A stretch of DNA of 8,507 bases from Streptomyces sp. NRRL WC-3549 (GTDB lineage: Bacteria > Actinomycetota > Actinomycetes > Streptomycetales > Streptomycetaceae). Below the pieces are notes generated by a model. It was not told the DNA's origin. It did not search any database and worked only from the letters and a program-made list of their open reading frames with translations. The stretch covers positions 68,575 through 77,081 of the forward strand of contig NZ_KL585414.1 of NCBI RefSeq assembly GCF_000721935.1. The letters run 5' to 3'. Of this stretch, positions 1-5,868 are shown one piece after another; the first letter of the stretch is position 1; every line of letters starts with the position of its first letter. The translations under genes and the position numbers were made by a program.

Positions 1-51
1 TACTAGACGAAGCAATCAAATATTTACCCACAGTTGACGAGACCGTCGGGG

Positions 52-72
52 AATGATCACGGCGTGATCATT
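52..72. repeat. Perfect 21-bp palindrome (10-bp arms)
   Basis: The arms AATGATCACG and CGTGATCATT flank a single G. The element sits at the end of an AT-rich stretch (1-90), 16 bases before a CRISPR-like repeat. It could be a regulator-binding operator or part of a CRISPR leader; no adjacent gene start decides between these. Confidence 0.6.
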
Positions 73-88
73 TCGTAATCAACGTTGG

Positions 89-117
89 CCGCTCCCCGCG
101 CACGCGGGGATGGCCTC
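89..117 (+). repeat. Solitary type I-E-like CRISPR repeat
   Basis: This 29-base stretch has the core CTCCCCGCGCACGCGGGGAT, with a 7-bp stem CCCCGCG/CGCGGGG around a CA loop. From memory it closely matches the repeats of actinobacterial type I-E arrays, differing mainly near the ends. No second copy occurs at the expected spacing of about 61 bases, so this is not an array here. The AT-rich 1-88 to its left could be a leader, which would make this the residue of a collapsed array, or the element could be a chance GC-rich hairpin. Confidence 0.4.
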
Positions 118-138
118 CCTCGCACGCGCGTGCAAGGG
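117..138. repeat. Hairpin with palindromic core
   Basis: The core GCACGCGCGTGC (122-133) is a perfect 12-bp palindrome. Beyond one C/A mismatch it is extended by CCCT/AGGG, giving a 4+6 bp stem directly after the CRISPR-like repeat. Its function is unknown. Confidence 0.5.
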
Positions 139-191
139 GTCGCAGGTTCCTCGGATCGCGGCGTGATGAAGTCGCAACCGGGCAGAGAATA

Positions 192-366
192 TGCGACATC
201 CCGCAGGTTCGTCCCGGCTGTCCTCTCCCGTTGCCGCAGGTCAGCCCGGCAGACGGGAGCAGGGGATCCGCACAGGCCATGATGGACCTTCGGGATTCCT
301 GAAGTGCCATCATGGCCTGTGCGGGCATACGGGCCGACGGCGACGGCGAACTCACGGGATGTCGCA
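192..366. repeat. Outer inverted repeat enclosing the long hairpin
   Basis: TGCGACATCCCG at 192-203 is exactly complementary to CGGGATGTCGCA at 355-366. After three mispaired positions the pairing resumes with GTTCG (207-211) and CGAAC (347-351). The long hairpin at 268-324 lies inside. The nested arrangement resembles a MITE-like or degenerate mobile-element structure. I see no target-site duplication and no coding content inside. Confidence 0.5.
268..324. repeat. Long near-perfect hairpin
   Basis: CCGCACAGGCCATGATGG at 268-285 pairs perfectly over 18 bp with 307-324. After a 2-base internal mismatch the stem continues for 7 more pairs (288-294 with 298-304, one of them G/T) and closes on a 3-base ATT loop. 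It is much longer than a normal intrinsic terminator and has no T tail. Candidates are a terminator, a MITE core, a structured RNA or an element end. Confidence 0.75.
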
Positions 367-392
367 CATACGTGAGGACCTTCCAAGCCACG

Positions 393-576
393 ATGCCGTC
401 CCCTGGTCGTGGTAGCTGCCGCAGTAGTCTCGGGGGGTCGGCTGCTGGTCGTGAGTAAGAAGTCGGCTCCTGAGGTGTTCTATCTGCCGGGCGGTAAGCC
501 AGACCAGGGCGAGGAGGCGTTGGAGGCGCTGACCCGGGAGTTAATTGAGGAACTCGGTGTCTCTCAGGGTCTTTGA
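393..576 (+). pseudogene. Nudix hydrolase remnant (frameshifted, truncated)
   Basis: Read from 409 to a TGA at 574-576, the frame encodes a complete Nudix signature at 493-561: G, five residues, E, seven residues, then RELIEELGV. It is preceded by the typical first strand and loop (VVAAAVVSGGRLLVV, then VFYLPGG). Nudix enzymes hydrolyse nucleoside diphosphates linked to another moiety, and the signature holds the metal-binding glutamates. Only about 55 residues are present. The second half of the fold, usually a further 70 or more residues, is missing after LGVSQGL. An ATG at 393 would give the expected MPSP start but is one base out of frame with the domain, and no ribosome binding site precedes the in-frame GTG at 409. 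A rare TTA leucine codon lies in the box (541-543). I read this as a decayed gene. Confidence 0.75.
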
Positions 577-961
577 GAAGTCTCGAGGTGGGTGGTTCGC
601 CTGCTGAGCACGGGATGTGACGGTTTGTCACCTTCTGTCGGCAGCGCCTCTGGACGCAGAACAGGCATGGCCGCTAGTGATCATGTGGGTCGTCGTCAAG
701 GCAGACGCCGACCAGAGGTCCGTGCTCGACCCCTGCTGAGGGGCCCCACGTATCAGCCCACCACCACGCCGACCGAGCCCCTGGCCACCACCTGCGACGC
801 AGCGCCGCCTCGCCGCCTCGTCGCCGGACACGCATCGGAGAGCGCACCGGCGGTGCGCTTGCCTGTTCAGACGCCGGACTCTGCCCTCCCGTACCTTCCA
901 CACGGCTCAGCACCCCTGTATCCAGGAACTCCACACAGTCGAACACGGGAAGGTGCTCTCG
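577..961. other. Intergenic stretch with no convincing gene
   Basis: These 385 bases separate the Nudix remnant from the DUF4157 gene. A 40-codon frame from GTG 617 to TGA 739 ends ...WVVVKADADQRSVLDPC. It has mixed third positions and no known motif, so I do not call it a gene. GTGAC-N5-GTCAC occurs at 617-631 and a strong palindrome at 841-859. No clear -35/-10 pair was recognised. Confidence 0.5.
841..859. promoter_or_regulatory. Perfect 19-bp palindrome upstream of the DUF4157 gene
   Basis: AGCGCACCG and CGGTGCGCT (9-bp arms) flank one G about 100 bases before the chosen start of the DUF4157 gene. As DNA it has the form of a dimeric repressor operator; as RNA it would form a 7-bp stem with a 5-base loop. 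Whether it controls the downstream gene or terminates upstream transcription cannot be decided from sequence. Confidence 0.4.
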
Positions 962-3019
962 GTGCGGACGCACGGCGAAGAACGAGAGACGGCCAACGAA
1001 GGAAAACCGCACCGGGCCTCCGAAGTCAAGACAGCGGTACCCGCGCCACCGGGACCCGGCTTCTTCTCGCCACAAGGCATACTCGCCCTGCAGAGCGCCG
1101 TGGGCAACGCCGCTGTCGTGCAGATGCTCCGCACCGACGGCCCGGCGCGGAAACCGCACCGGGCCGGACCCGGGTGCGGCCACCAGCAGGCCGGGCAGGA
1201 GTCCGCGGTGCAGCGGTCGGCCGTCCATGACGTCCTGCGTTCCGGAGGCCGCCCCCTCGACGGCGCCACCCGCGCTGACATGGAGAGCCGGCTGGGCGCC
1301 GACTTCTCCGACGTCCGCATCCACGACGACGCCACGGCGAGGGCTTCGGCCGCGGAGATCGACGCCCGCGCCTACACCAGCGGCAACCACGTCGTCATCG
1401 GCGACGGCGGCGATGACACGCACACGCTCGCCCACGAACTCACCCATGTCATCCAGCAGCGCCAGGGTGCCGTCACCGGTACCGACAACGGGTCAGGGCT
1501 CAAGGTCTCCGACCCCTCCGACCGCTTCGAACAAGAAGCGGAGGCGAACGCCACGCGGGTGATGAGTGGTCCGGCTCCCGCCCAGCCGATCGCCGCCGGA
1601 CCGGAGGAAGCCGCCGCGCACGGTGCCACGGCGGAGCCGGCCGTGCAGCGGAAGACCACGCAGGTGACGGTACAACGGCGCGGCGGCGCGGCGGTGTCGA
1701 GCGTCGTGGACGCCTTCTCGCCCGCGGCCGACGCCGCTTCGGCGGGCATGACCCCCAGCGGCGCGAGCAGTAACGTTCTCACCGGCATGAGCCTGGGCGC
1801 GGCGGTCATCGGGACCGGCATGAAAGGCAAGGAGCTCTACGACGCCAACGCGGCCAAGAAGGCCTCGACGGCGGGTACGGCCAAGCACCACATAGCGTCC
1901 CGTGACGAGAAAGCGGCCGGCAACGACGTGTTCTCGAGCATCTCGGGCACCGGGAGTCAGGCCGCGAGTCTGGCGGGAGGCCTCGTCGGCGAGGCGGCCG
2001 CCAACCACGCCTCCCTGGCCGGAACGGGAATCGGGCTTCCCTCGTCGGTCGTACAGGTCGGTCGCTACGCCAGGAAGTCCTACAAGGCAGACCGGCGGAT
2101 CCGGGCTCTTCGGGCCCTGATGGCGAAAGAGGAAGCGCCCGCGGAGGCACTGAAGGCGGCGAAGGACCTGCTGCCCGCGCTGCTCCACAAGGTGAGGGAA
2201 GTAGACGAGGAACTCCGCCGGGCGAAGCGGGAGTACACGAGCCGGACACAGGAGCTGGACGAGCGCGCGGCCCGCGGGGAGGACGTCGATCGCGGGTCCC
2301 TCAAACCTCTCAAGGAGGCCGTCGACCAGGCGGAGACGGACCGTACCGCGGCAGAGGCGGAACTGACCCGCGGAGAGCAGGAATACGCGGCGCTGAAGCC
2401 CGCCTCCGACGCCATGCACGAGGCCGTCAAGGGACTGGCGGAGAAGGCCAGACATTACGACGGCACCGTGAGCGACGAGATCTCGCTGCGGGACATCCAG
2501 ACATACGCGGTACGGAAGAACGCGAGAGGCAGGCTCCGCAAGGGCATCACGGCCGTGGGCTCCATGCTGAGCATCGGCGGTTCCATAGCCTCCATCATCG
2601 CCACGGCGGCGCTCATGGGCGCCGCCGTGGCCGGCGCGGGTGCCGTCGCCGCGACCCCGGTCGGCTGGGGACTGGCCGTCGCCGCCGCCCTGGTGGCGTT
2701 GGGGCTGGCCAGCCACAAGGGGTGGGAGAAGCTCTCCCACCGATGGCACCAGACCGGTGTGCCGGACGCCCGGACCGGCGCCGTCCCGTCCAGGCGGAAG
2801 CGGCTGCTCCAGACGCTGAACCTGACGAAGGACGTCGGCGTCAACGAGCGTGAGCAGCATGCCGCCGCCCTCTACCGCTTGGCAGCCGACGGGCCGGACG
2901 CCAAGCGGGTCGAGGAGGCCCGCGCGACGCTTGACGCCCTCGGCTTGAGCTGGGACGAGATGAAGAACGACGAGGAAGGCGGCAAGAAGCTCATCGCGGC
3001 CAAGTTCGCCTCCGTCTGA
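962..3019 (+). CDS. DUF4157 protein, candidate eCIS cargo/toxin
   Basis: Start GTG 962 is preferred over GTG 953 because GGAAGG at 948-953 lies 8 bases upstream. This gives 685 residues. Residues about 40-55 (ILALQSAVGNAAVVQML) and the GCGHQQ...VQRSAVHDVLR segment are typical of Streptomyces DUF4157 proteins. DUF4157 spans about 83-167, from GRPLD and LGADFSDVRIH to the metalloprotease-like HELTH (158-162). The conserved DRFEQEAEANATRVM follows near 187-201. VQR recurs near residues 84, 228 and 237. A long charged coiled coil covers about 407-497 and a glycine/alanine-rich hydrophobic block about 531-584 could form membrane helices; the last 100 residues are soluble. DUF4157 is known to be enriched in cargo and toxins of extracellular contractile injection systems. 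I infer a membrane-acting effector. No eCIS structural gene lies in the window, and there is no Sec signal peptide. Confidence 0.8.
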   Translation: MRTHGEERETANEGKPHRASEVKTAVPAPPGPGFFSPQGILALQSAVGNAAVVQMLRTDGPARKPHRAGPGCGHQQAGQESAVQRSAVHDVLRSGGRPLDGATRADMESRLGADFSDVRIHDDATARASAAEIDARAYTSGNHVVIGDGGDDTHTLAHELTHVIQQRQGAVTGTDNGSGLKVSDPSDRFEQEAEANATRVMSGPAPAQPIAAGPEEAAAHGATAEPAVQRKTTQVTVQRRGGAAVSSVVDAFSPAADAASAGMTPSGASSNVLTGMSLGAAVIGTGMKGKELYDANAAKKASTAGTAKHHIASRDEKAAGNDVFSSISGTGSQAASLAGGLVGEAAANHASLAGTGIGLPSSVVQVGRYARKSYKADRRIRALRALMAKEEAPAEALKAAKDLLPALLHKVREVDEELRRAKREYTSRTQELDERAARGEDVDRGSLKPLKEAVDQAETDRTAAEAELTRGEQEYAALKPASDAMHEAVKGLAEKARHYDGTVSDEISLRDIQTYAVRKNARGRLRKGITAVGSMLSIGGSIASIIATAALMGAAVAGAGAVAATPVGWGLAVAAALVALGLASHKGWEKLSHRWHQTGVPDARTGAVPSRRKRLLQTLNLTKDVGVNEREQHAAALYRLAADGPDAKRVEEARATLDALGLSWDEMKNDEEGGKKLIAAKFASV

Positions 3020-3135
3020 TCGCCGGGGAGACGGGACGCGGGACGCGCATCCGGCGGCCGGGGCGAGACGAAATCGATCGCCTGCACGGTCACCTGTATC
3101 TGGACCGGCTCGCGCAGAAACAACGGAAGGCTGTA

Positions 3136-3291
3136 CTACGGGAGGTGCAGGACTCCCAGGACAAGGTTCGCCCGGAGTGCCGTCGGCCGGGTCCCCAGGG
3201 CGGGCAGGTGCATGGTCTTGCCGACCCGCCCGTACTCCGCGAACGCGGCACCGAGCGGGGTGAGGTCAGCGGGCGCCCAGTTGGGTCGGCT
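3136..3291 (-). pseudogene. Possible Tn3-family transposase remnant
   Basis: Directly after the TetR stop codon, in the same minus-strand frame, an open stretch of 51 codons runs to a TAG at 3136-3138. It contains GAAFAEYGRVGKTMHLPAL, which resembles the (E/L)GRIxKTLHLLA segment near the C-terminal end of Tn3-family TnpA. After that the likeness fades, and there is no start codon or catalytic DDE residue. The remnant would fit the decayed surroundings. The match is short and from memory, so it could be chance. The rest of 3020-3135 shows only GC-rich sequence with a weak CCGG-CGG-CCGG stem after the DUF4157 stop. Confidence 0.3.
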
Positions 3292-3948
3292 TCACGGCTG
3301 GGTGCGTCGTTCGGCGGCGTCGAACGCGGGCGCGAGCGGGGCCAGCGCCGCGCGGAGCCGGCCGGGCAGTGAGCCGGAAGGCACGACCAGCCCTTCGGCG
3401 CCAGAACTCCCGTCGGCCCCCGCGTCCCCGGTCGGCCGGAGCCAGCCTTCCCACGCGATCCGGACCGCCGCGGCCACGCTCGCCGCGAGAACGCGGGCTG
3501 TGGGCGCTCCGGCGTCATCCAGGCGGGCGGCGAGCACCGCCGTGAGAGGGGGCTCGATGTCAGCGGTGATGTCGAGGAATGCGTCGCGCAGCGCGAGCCG
3601 GGCGGTGATCAGCAGCAGTGCCTGGTGTTCACGCTCACCGGTGTTCGTGTACTGCTCGACCACTGCTTCGGTGACGGCGTCCGCCAGGCGTACTCCTGCG
3701 GGCCGGGCCGCGACCGCCGCCGCGATCCGCGCCTCCCGGTCCGCGTTAACGGCGGAGACGATGGCCTGCTCGCGGCTGGCGAAGTAGTTGTTGTAGGTGC
3801 GCGGCGAGACCCCGGCCGCTTCGGCGACGTCCTCGACCCGCACCTGGTCGGGGCCGCGCTCCACGGCCAGGCGCAGGGCTGCCTTGCGTAGCGCCTCGCG
3901 GGTGGCCTGCTTCTTCCGCTCCCGCAGCCCTGGTGGTGGTGTCGTCAC
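3292..3948 (-). CDS. TetR-family transcriptional regulator
   Basis: The 218-residue protein has the TetR plan: an N-terminal DNA-binding domain and a helical ligand/dimerisation domain. The preferred start is the GTG at 3948-3946 (VTTPPPGLRERKKQ). An in-frame ATG at 4071 would add 41 residues encoded across the operator and into the opposite gene's start, which is implausible. The helix-turn-helix is at about residues 36-56 (VRVEDVAEAAGVSPRTYNNYF), with the usual YNNYFASREQA follow-on. No strong ribosome binding site precedes the GTG, so it may be leaderless or weakly translated. It is divergent from the TIM-barrel gene starting at 4070, with two tandem palindromes in the gap. By analogy with divergent TetR pairs it probably represses itself and that neighbour. 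The effector ligand is unknown. Confidence 0.9.
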   Translation of the reverse strand: MTTPPPGLRERKKQATREALRKAALRLAVERGPDQVRVEDVAEAAGVSPRTYNNYFASREQAIVSAVNADREARIAAAVAARPAGVRLADAVTEAVVEQYTNTGEREHQALLLITARLALRDAFLDITADIEPPLTAVLAARLDDAGAPTARVLAASVAAAVRIAWEGWLRPTGDAGADGSSGAEGLVVPSGSLPGRLRAALAPLAPAFDAAERRTQP

Positions 3949-3971
3949 GGTGTCAGCGTTCCACACAGGGC

Positions 3972-3999
3972 TGCGTGCACGCAAACTTGCGTGCACGCA
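3972..3999. promoter_or_regulatory. Tandem palindromic operator for the TetR regulator
   Basis: The perfect palindrome TGCGTGCACGCA occurs twice (3972-3983 and 3988-3999) separated by AACT, a 16-base repeat period. A further dyad GCAA-AC-TTGC spans the middle. It lies in the 121-base gap between the divergent TetR start and the TIM-barrel gene start, the expected place for TetR autoregulation. The arrangement suggests two dimers binding side by side. Confidence 0.75.
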
Positions 4000-4054
4000 T
4001 TTTTCCTGCCAGCCTCGGCGCGACCGGAACCGGCAGACGCGACCGGGACCCGCC

Positions 4055-4062
4055 AGAGAGGA
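4055..4062 (+). promoter_or_regulatory. Ribosome binding site setting the start at 4070
   Basis: AGAGAGGA lies 7 bases before ATG 4070. The same frame stays open back to 3797 inside the antisense TetR gene. This site, together with the family's usual N-terminus (MRARGMTYDTGF), fixes ATG 4070 as the start. Confidence 0.75.
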
Positions 4063-4069
4063 CGTCACC

Positions 4070-5095
4070 ATGCGAGCAAGAGGAATGACCTACGACACCG
4101 GCTTCGTCCTGCACGGCCAGCTGTCCCGCGAGCACTTCGACCCTGCGGTGGTCCGGCGCGAGCTCGCCGTCATCCGCGACGACCTGCACTGCAACGCGGT
4201 CCAGATCATCGGCGGCGACCCGGACCGGCTGGAGCTGGCCTCCGGTGCCGCCGCCGAGCTCGGCCTGGAGGTCTGGTTCTCCCCCTACCCGCTGGAGCTG
4301 GAGCCGGAGCAGATCCTCACGCTCTTCCGCGACTGCGCCGAGCGAGCGGAACGGCTCCGGCGGCAGGGGGCCACCGTCGTGTTCGTCGCAGGGGTCGAGC
4401 TGAGCGTGATGAACCGCGGGTTCCTCCCCGGAGAGAGCCCCGAACAGCGGGTCGAGCAGCTGATGGGCCAACCCGGGCGGCGCGCCGAAGCGATGCGGGA
4501 GCTCGGCGTGCGCATCAACGCGTTTCTCCGCGACGCCGCGGCCACGGTCCACGAGCGCTTCCAGGGCAGGCTCACCTACGCATCCATCCAGTTCGAGCAG
4601 GTCGACTGGGCCCCCTTCGACGTGGTGACGTTTGAGCTGATCCGCTCCGCCGAGGTCGCCGACCGGTTCCGGGACGCGGTGCGCACCTTGGCCCGGGGCC
4701 CGAAGCCGCTCGCCGTCACCGGGTTCGGCACCGCGGCCTACCGCGGTGCGGGAGACCGCGGTGGACGGGTGCTGGAAGTGGTCGAGTACGACCCGCGGAC
4801 CAAGGCCCCCCTACGGCTGAACGGCACATACGAGCGCGACGAGGCCGGCCAGGCCGCATATCTGAGCGAACTGCTGGAGATTTTCGAGACCGAGGGCGTG
4901 GACAGCGCCTTCGTGTTCTTGTTCGCCCTGCCCGGCTACCCGCACCGCCCGGACGGCGACCCCAGGGACGACTTGGACCGGGCCGGCCTGGGCATCGTCA
5001 AACTGCTCGAAGGGCGCCGGGGGCAGACCTACCCCGACATGGAATGGGAACCCAAGGCCGCCTTCGCGGCAGTGGCGCAGCGGTATCGGAGGTGA
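4070..5095 (+). CDS. TIM-barrel 'abortive infection'-type protein
   Basis: The 341-residue protein belongs to an actinobacterial family often labelled 'abortive infection protein', a name I know of no direct evidence for here. It reads like a glycoside-hydrolase-type TIM barrel: alternating strands and helices such as GLEVWFSPYP (65-74), ATVVFVAGVELSV (101-113), RLTYASIQFEQVDWAPFDVV (167-186), PLAVTGFGTAAYRGAGDRGG (213-232) and SAFVFLFALPGYPHRPD (279-295). It ends with YPDMEWEPKAAF. Acidic candidates are E110 and E176. Where retaining glycosidases usually carry TEFG, this protein has T217-G218-F219-G220, so classical catalysis is doubtful unless another acid substitutes. No signal peptide or membrane segment is seen, so it is probably cytoplasmic. 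It is divergent from the TetR gene and probably controlled through the palindromes at 3972-3999. Confidence 0.75.
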   Translation: MRARGMTYDTGFVLHGQLSREHFDPAVVRRELAVIRDDLHCNAVQIIGGDPDRLELASGAAAELGLEVWFSPYPLELEPEQILTLFRDCAERAERLRRQGATVVFVAGVELSVMNRGFLPGESPEQRVEQLMGQPGRRAEAMRELGVRINAFLRDAAATVHERFQGRLTYASIQFEQVDWAPFDVVTFELIRSAEVADRFRDAVRTLARGPKPLAVTGFGTAAYRGAGDRGGRVLEVVEYDPRTKAPLRLNGTYERDEAGQAAYLSELLEIFETEGVDSAFVFLFALPGYPHRPDGDPRDDLDRAGLGIVKLLEGRRGQTYPDMEWEPKAAFAAVAQRYRR

Positions 5096-5412
5096 CAATC
5101 CCGAGCGGAAGGAAACGGTCTCCGCCGAACTCGCCGCAGACCTCGCGCCGGTCACCGTCGCCACGACCTGCGCACCAACGACGCGCTGCCCTTACGCGGG
5201 TTACCGACGCCGGGCGTAGGTACGGGCCCGCGGTGTCCGGCCATCGGCGACGCCGGTGCTCCAGCCGGCCCGGCAGCAGTTCCAGGGTGAGGTCGTCGAG
5301 CAGGCGGACGCGTCCGGTGCGGGGTGCGGTCATACGCTCCGGCCGGCCGGCCACATCCGCCGGAGGAGGCCGGTGAAGCACCCCGGCGGACCTGTTCGAC
5401 GGACGCGTACGC
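5096..5412. other. Gene-poor scar region
   Basis: These 317 bases lie between the TIM-barrel gene and the GNAT fragment. Apart from the possible recombinase fragment at 5230-5333, I see no credible gene, no RNA gene and no convincing terminator. Short GC-rich palindromes such as GGCCGGCCGGCC occur around 5341-5352. Confidence 0.5.
5230..5333 (-). pseudogene. Possible tyrosine-recombinase/integrase fragment
   Basis: From an ATG at 5333-5331 the minus strand reads TGRVRLLDDLTLELLPGRL, then EHRRRRWPDTAGPYL. This resembles the stretch in some actinobacterial recombinase-like proteins where a basic segment ends in RRRWPxTxNPHLxV, often inside the catalytic half. After about 35 residues the likeness stops, and the Arg/His/Arg/Tyr catalytic set is absent. 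It would be an internal piece of a decayed gene. The call rests on a short remembered pattern and is weak. Confidence 0.25.
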
Positions 5413-5695
5413 CTATCCATCAGTCTGAACGACCGGGCGCAGCATGACCGAGAACACGGGTGAGTCGGCGAACGGCTGCTGGTCGCCCAGCTTGCGGTAG
5501 CCCCACGCTTCGTAGACGGCCTGGACCGCTCCGTCCCCGTTGAGGGGGTTGACGAGCAGGGTCACACGCTCCTCGGGCCGGTGGGTCAGCCACGCCTCGT
5601 GCAGTTGCCAGGCCACGCTCCGGCCTCGCCACGCCTTGCGCACCACGATCTCGTTCAGCGCGACGGTGCGTTTCCCGTTCTCCGCCGTCTCATCG
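5413..5695 (-). pseudogene. GNAT acetyltransferase, C-terminal fragment
   Basis: Ending at a TAG (5413-5415), the minus strand encodes about 90 residues matching the C-terminal half of a GNAT N-acetyltransferase. It has the strand and acetyl-CoA loop VALNEIVVRKAWRGRSVAWQL, then EERVTLLVNPLN, and the terminal AVYEAWGYRKLGD...FSVMLRP. GNAT enzymes transfer the acetyl group of acetyl-CoA to an amine. The loop reads RGRSVA where RGxGxA/G is usual. The frame stays open to 6015, but upstream of about 5700 the residues no longer resemble a GNAT and are antisense to better plus-strand frames. The N-terminal half (about 90 residues) and a credible start are therefore missing. I treat it as truncated and probably inactive. 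Confidence 0.7.
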
Positions 5696-5868
5696 ACGTC
5701 ACGGATCCGGACCCGGAGTTCCGCGACTTCGGGCGAGCCGTCGCCGGCGAACTGGGCCGCGGCCTGAGGGCGGCCCGGCAGCTCGGCGCCGCCGTCACCT
5801 GGTTCCCCGCTGACGGCGGACGCAAGACCGTGCGTGCCACCCTCCAGCCGGGTCCGGTACAGCCGTGA
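5695..5868 (+). pseudogene. C-terminal fragment of an unknown gene
   Basis: Starting near 5695 the plus strand reads as a natural protein end: DVTDPDPEFRDFGRAVAGEL, then GRGLRAARQLGAAVTWFPAD, ending at TGA 5866-5868. Its third codon positions are strongly G/C. No start codon in this frame lies at the left edge of the good stretch; further left the frame runs antisense through the GNAT fragment. About 57 residues remain. The stop overlaps the GTG of the next gene as GTGA, the mark of translationally coupled genes, which supports this being a real gene end. I do not recognise the family. It meets the GNAT fragment head to head near 5700, so both lost their 5' ends. Confidence 0.45.

Noticed and set aside
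89..150. A functional CRISPR array
   Set aside because: Only one repeat-like unit is present and no repeat occurs one spacer length away.
268..324. Simple intrinsic terminator
   Set aside because: The stem is about 25 bp with an outer inverted repeat around it, no T tail and no intact gene ending just before it.
617..739. 40-codon frame ending WVVVKADADQRSVLDPC
   Set aside because: It has mixed third positions, no ribosome binding site and no recognised motif, so it is more likely chance.
592..1230. Long plus-strand open frame overlapping the start of the DUF4157 gene
   Set aside because: It reads as Arg/Pro/Thr-rich low-complexity sequence with no motif. The overlapping DUF4157 frame has clear family features and proper G/C third positions.
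1493..2860. Long minus-strand open frame of 455 codons
   Set aside because: It is an antisense shadow of the DUF4157 gene, with Arg/Gly/Leu-rich repeats and no domain.
3090..3518. Minus-strand 142-codon frame across the TetR gene end
   Set aside because: It is out of frame with TetR and is Arg/Pro/Ser-rich shadow sequence without domain features.
3797..4069. N-terminal extension of the TIM-barrel protein
   Set aside because: It would run through the TetR gene and the operator. A good ribosome binding site and the usual family N-terminus point to ATG 4070.
3949..4071. N-terminal extension of the TetR protein
   Set aside because: It would be encoded by the tandem palindromes and the start of the divergent gene. 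TetR proteins normally begin just before the DNA-binding domain.
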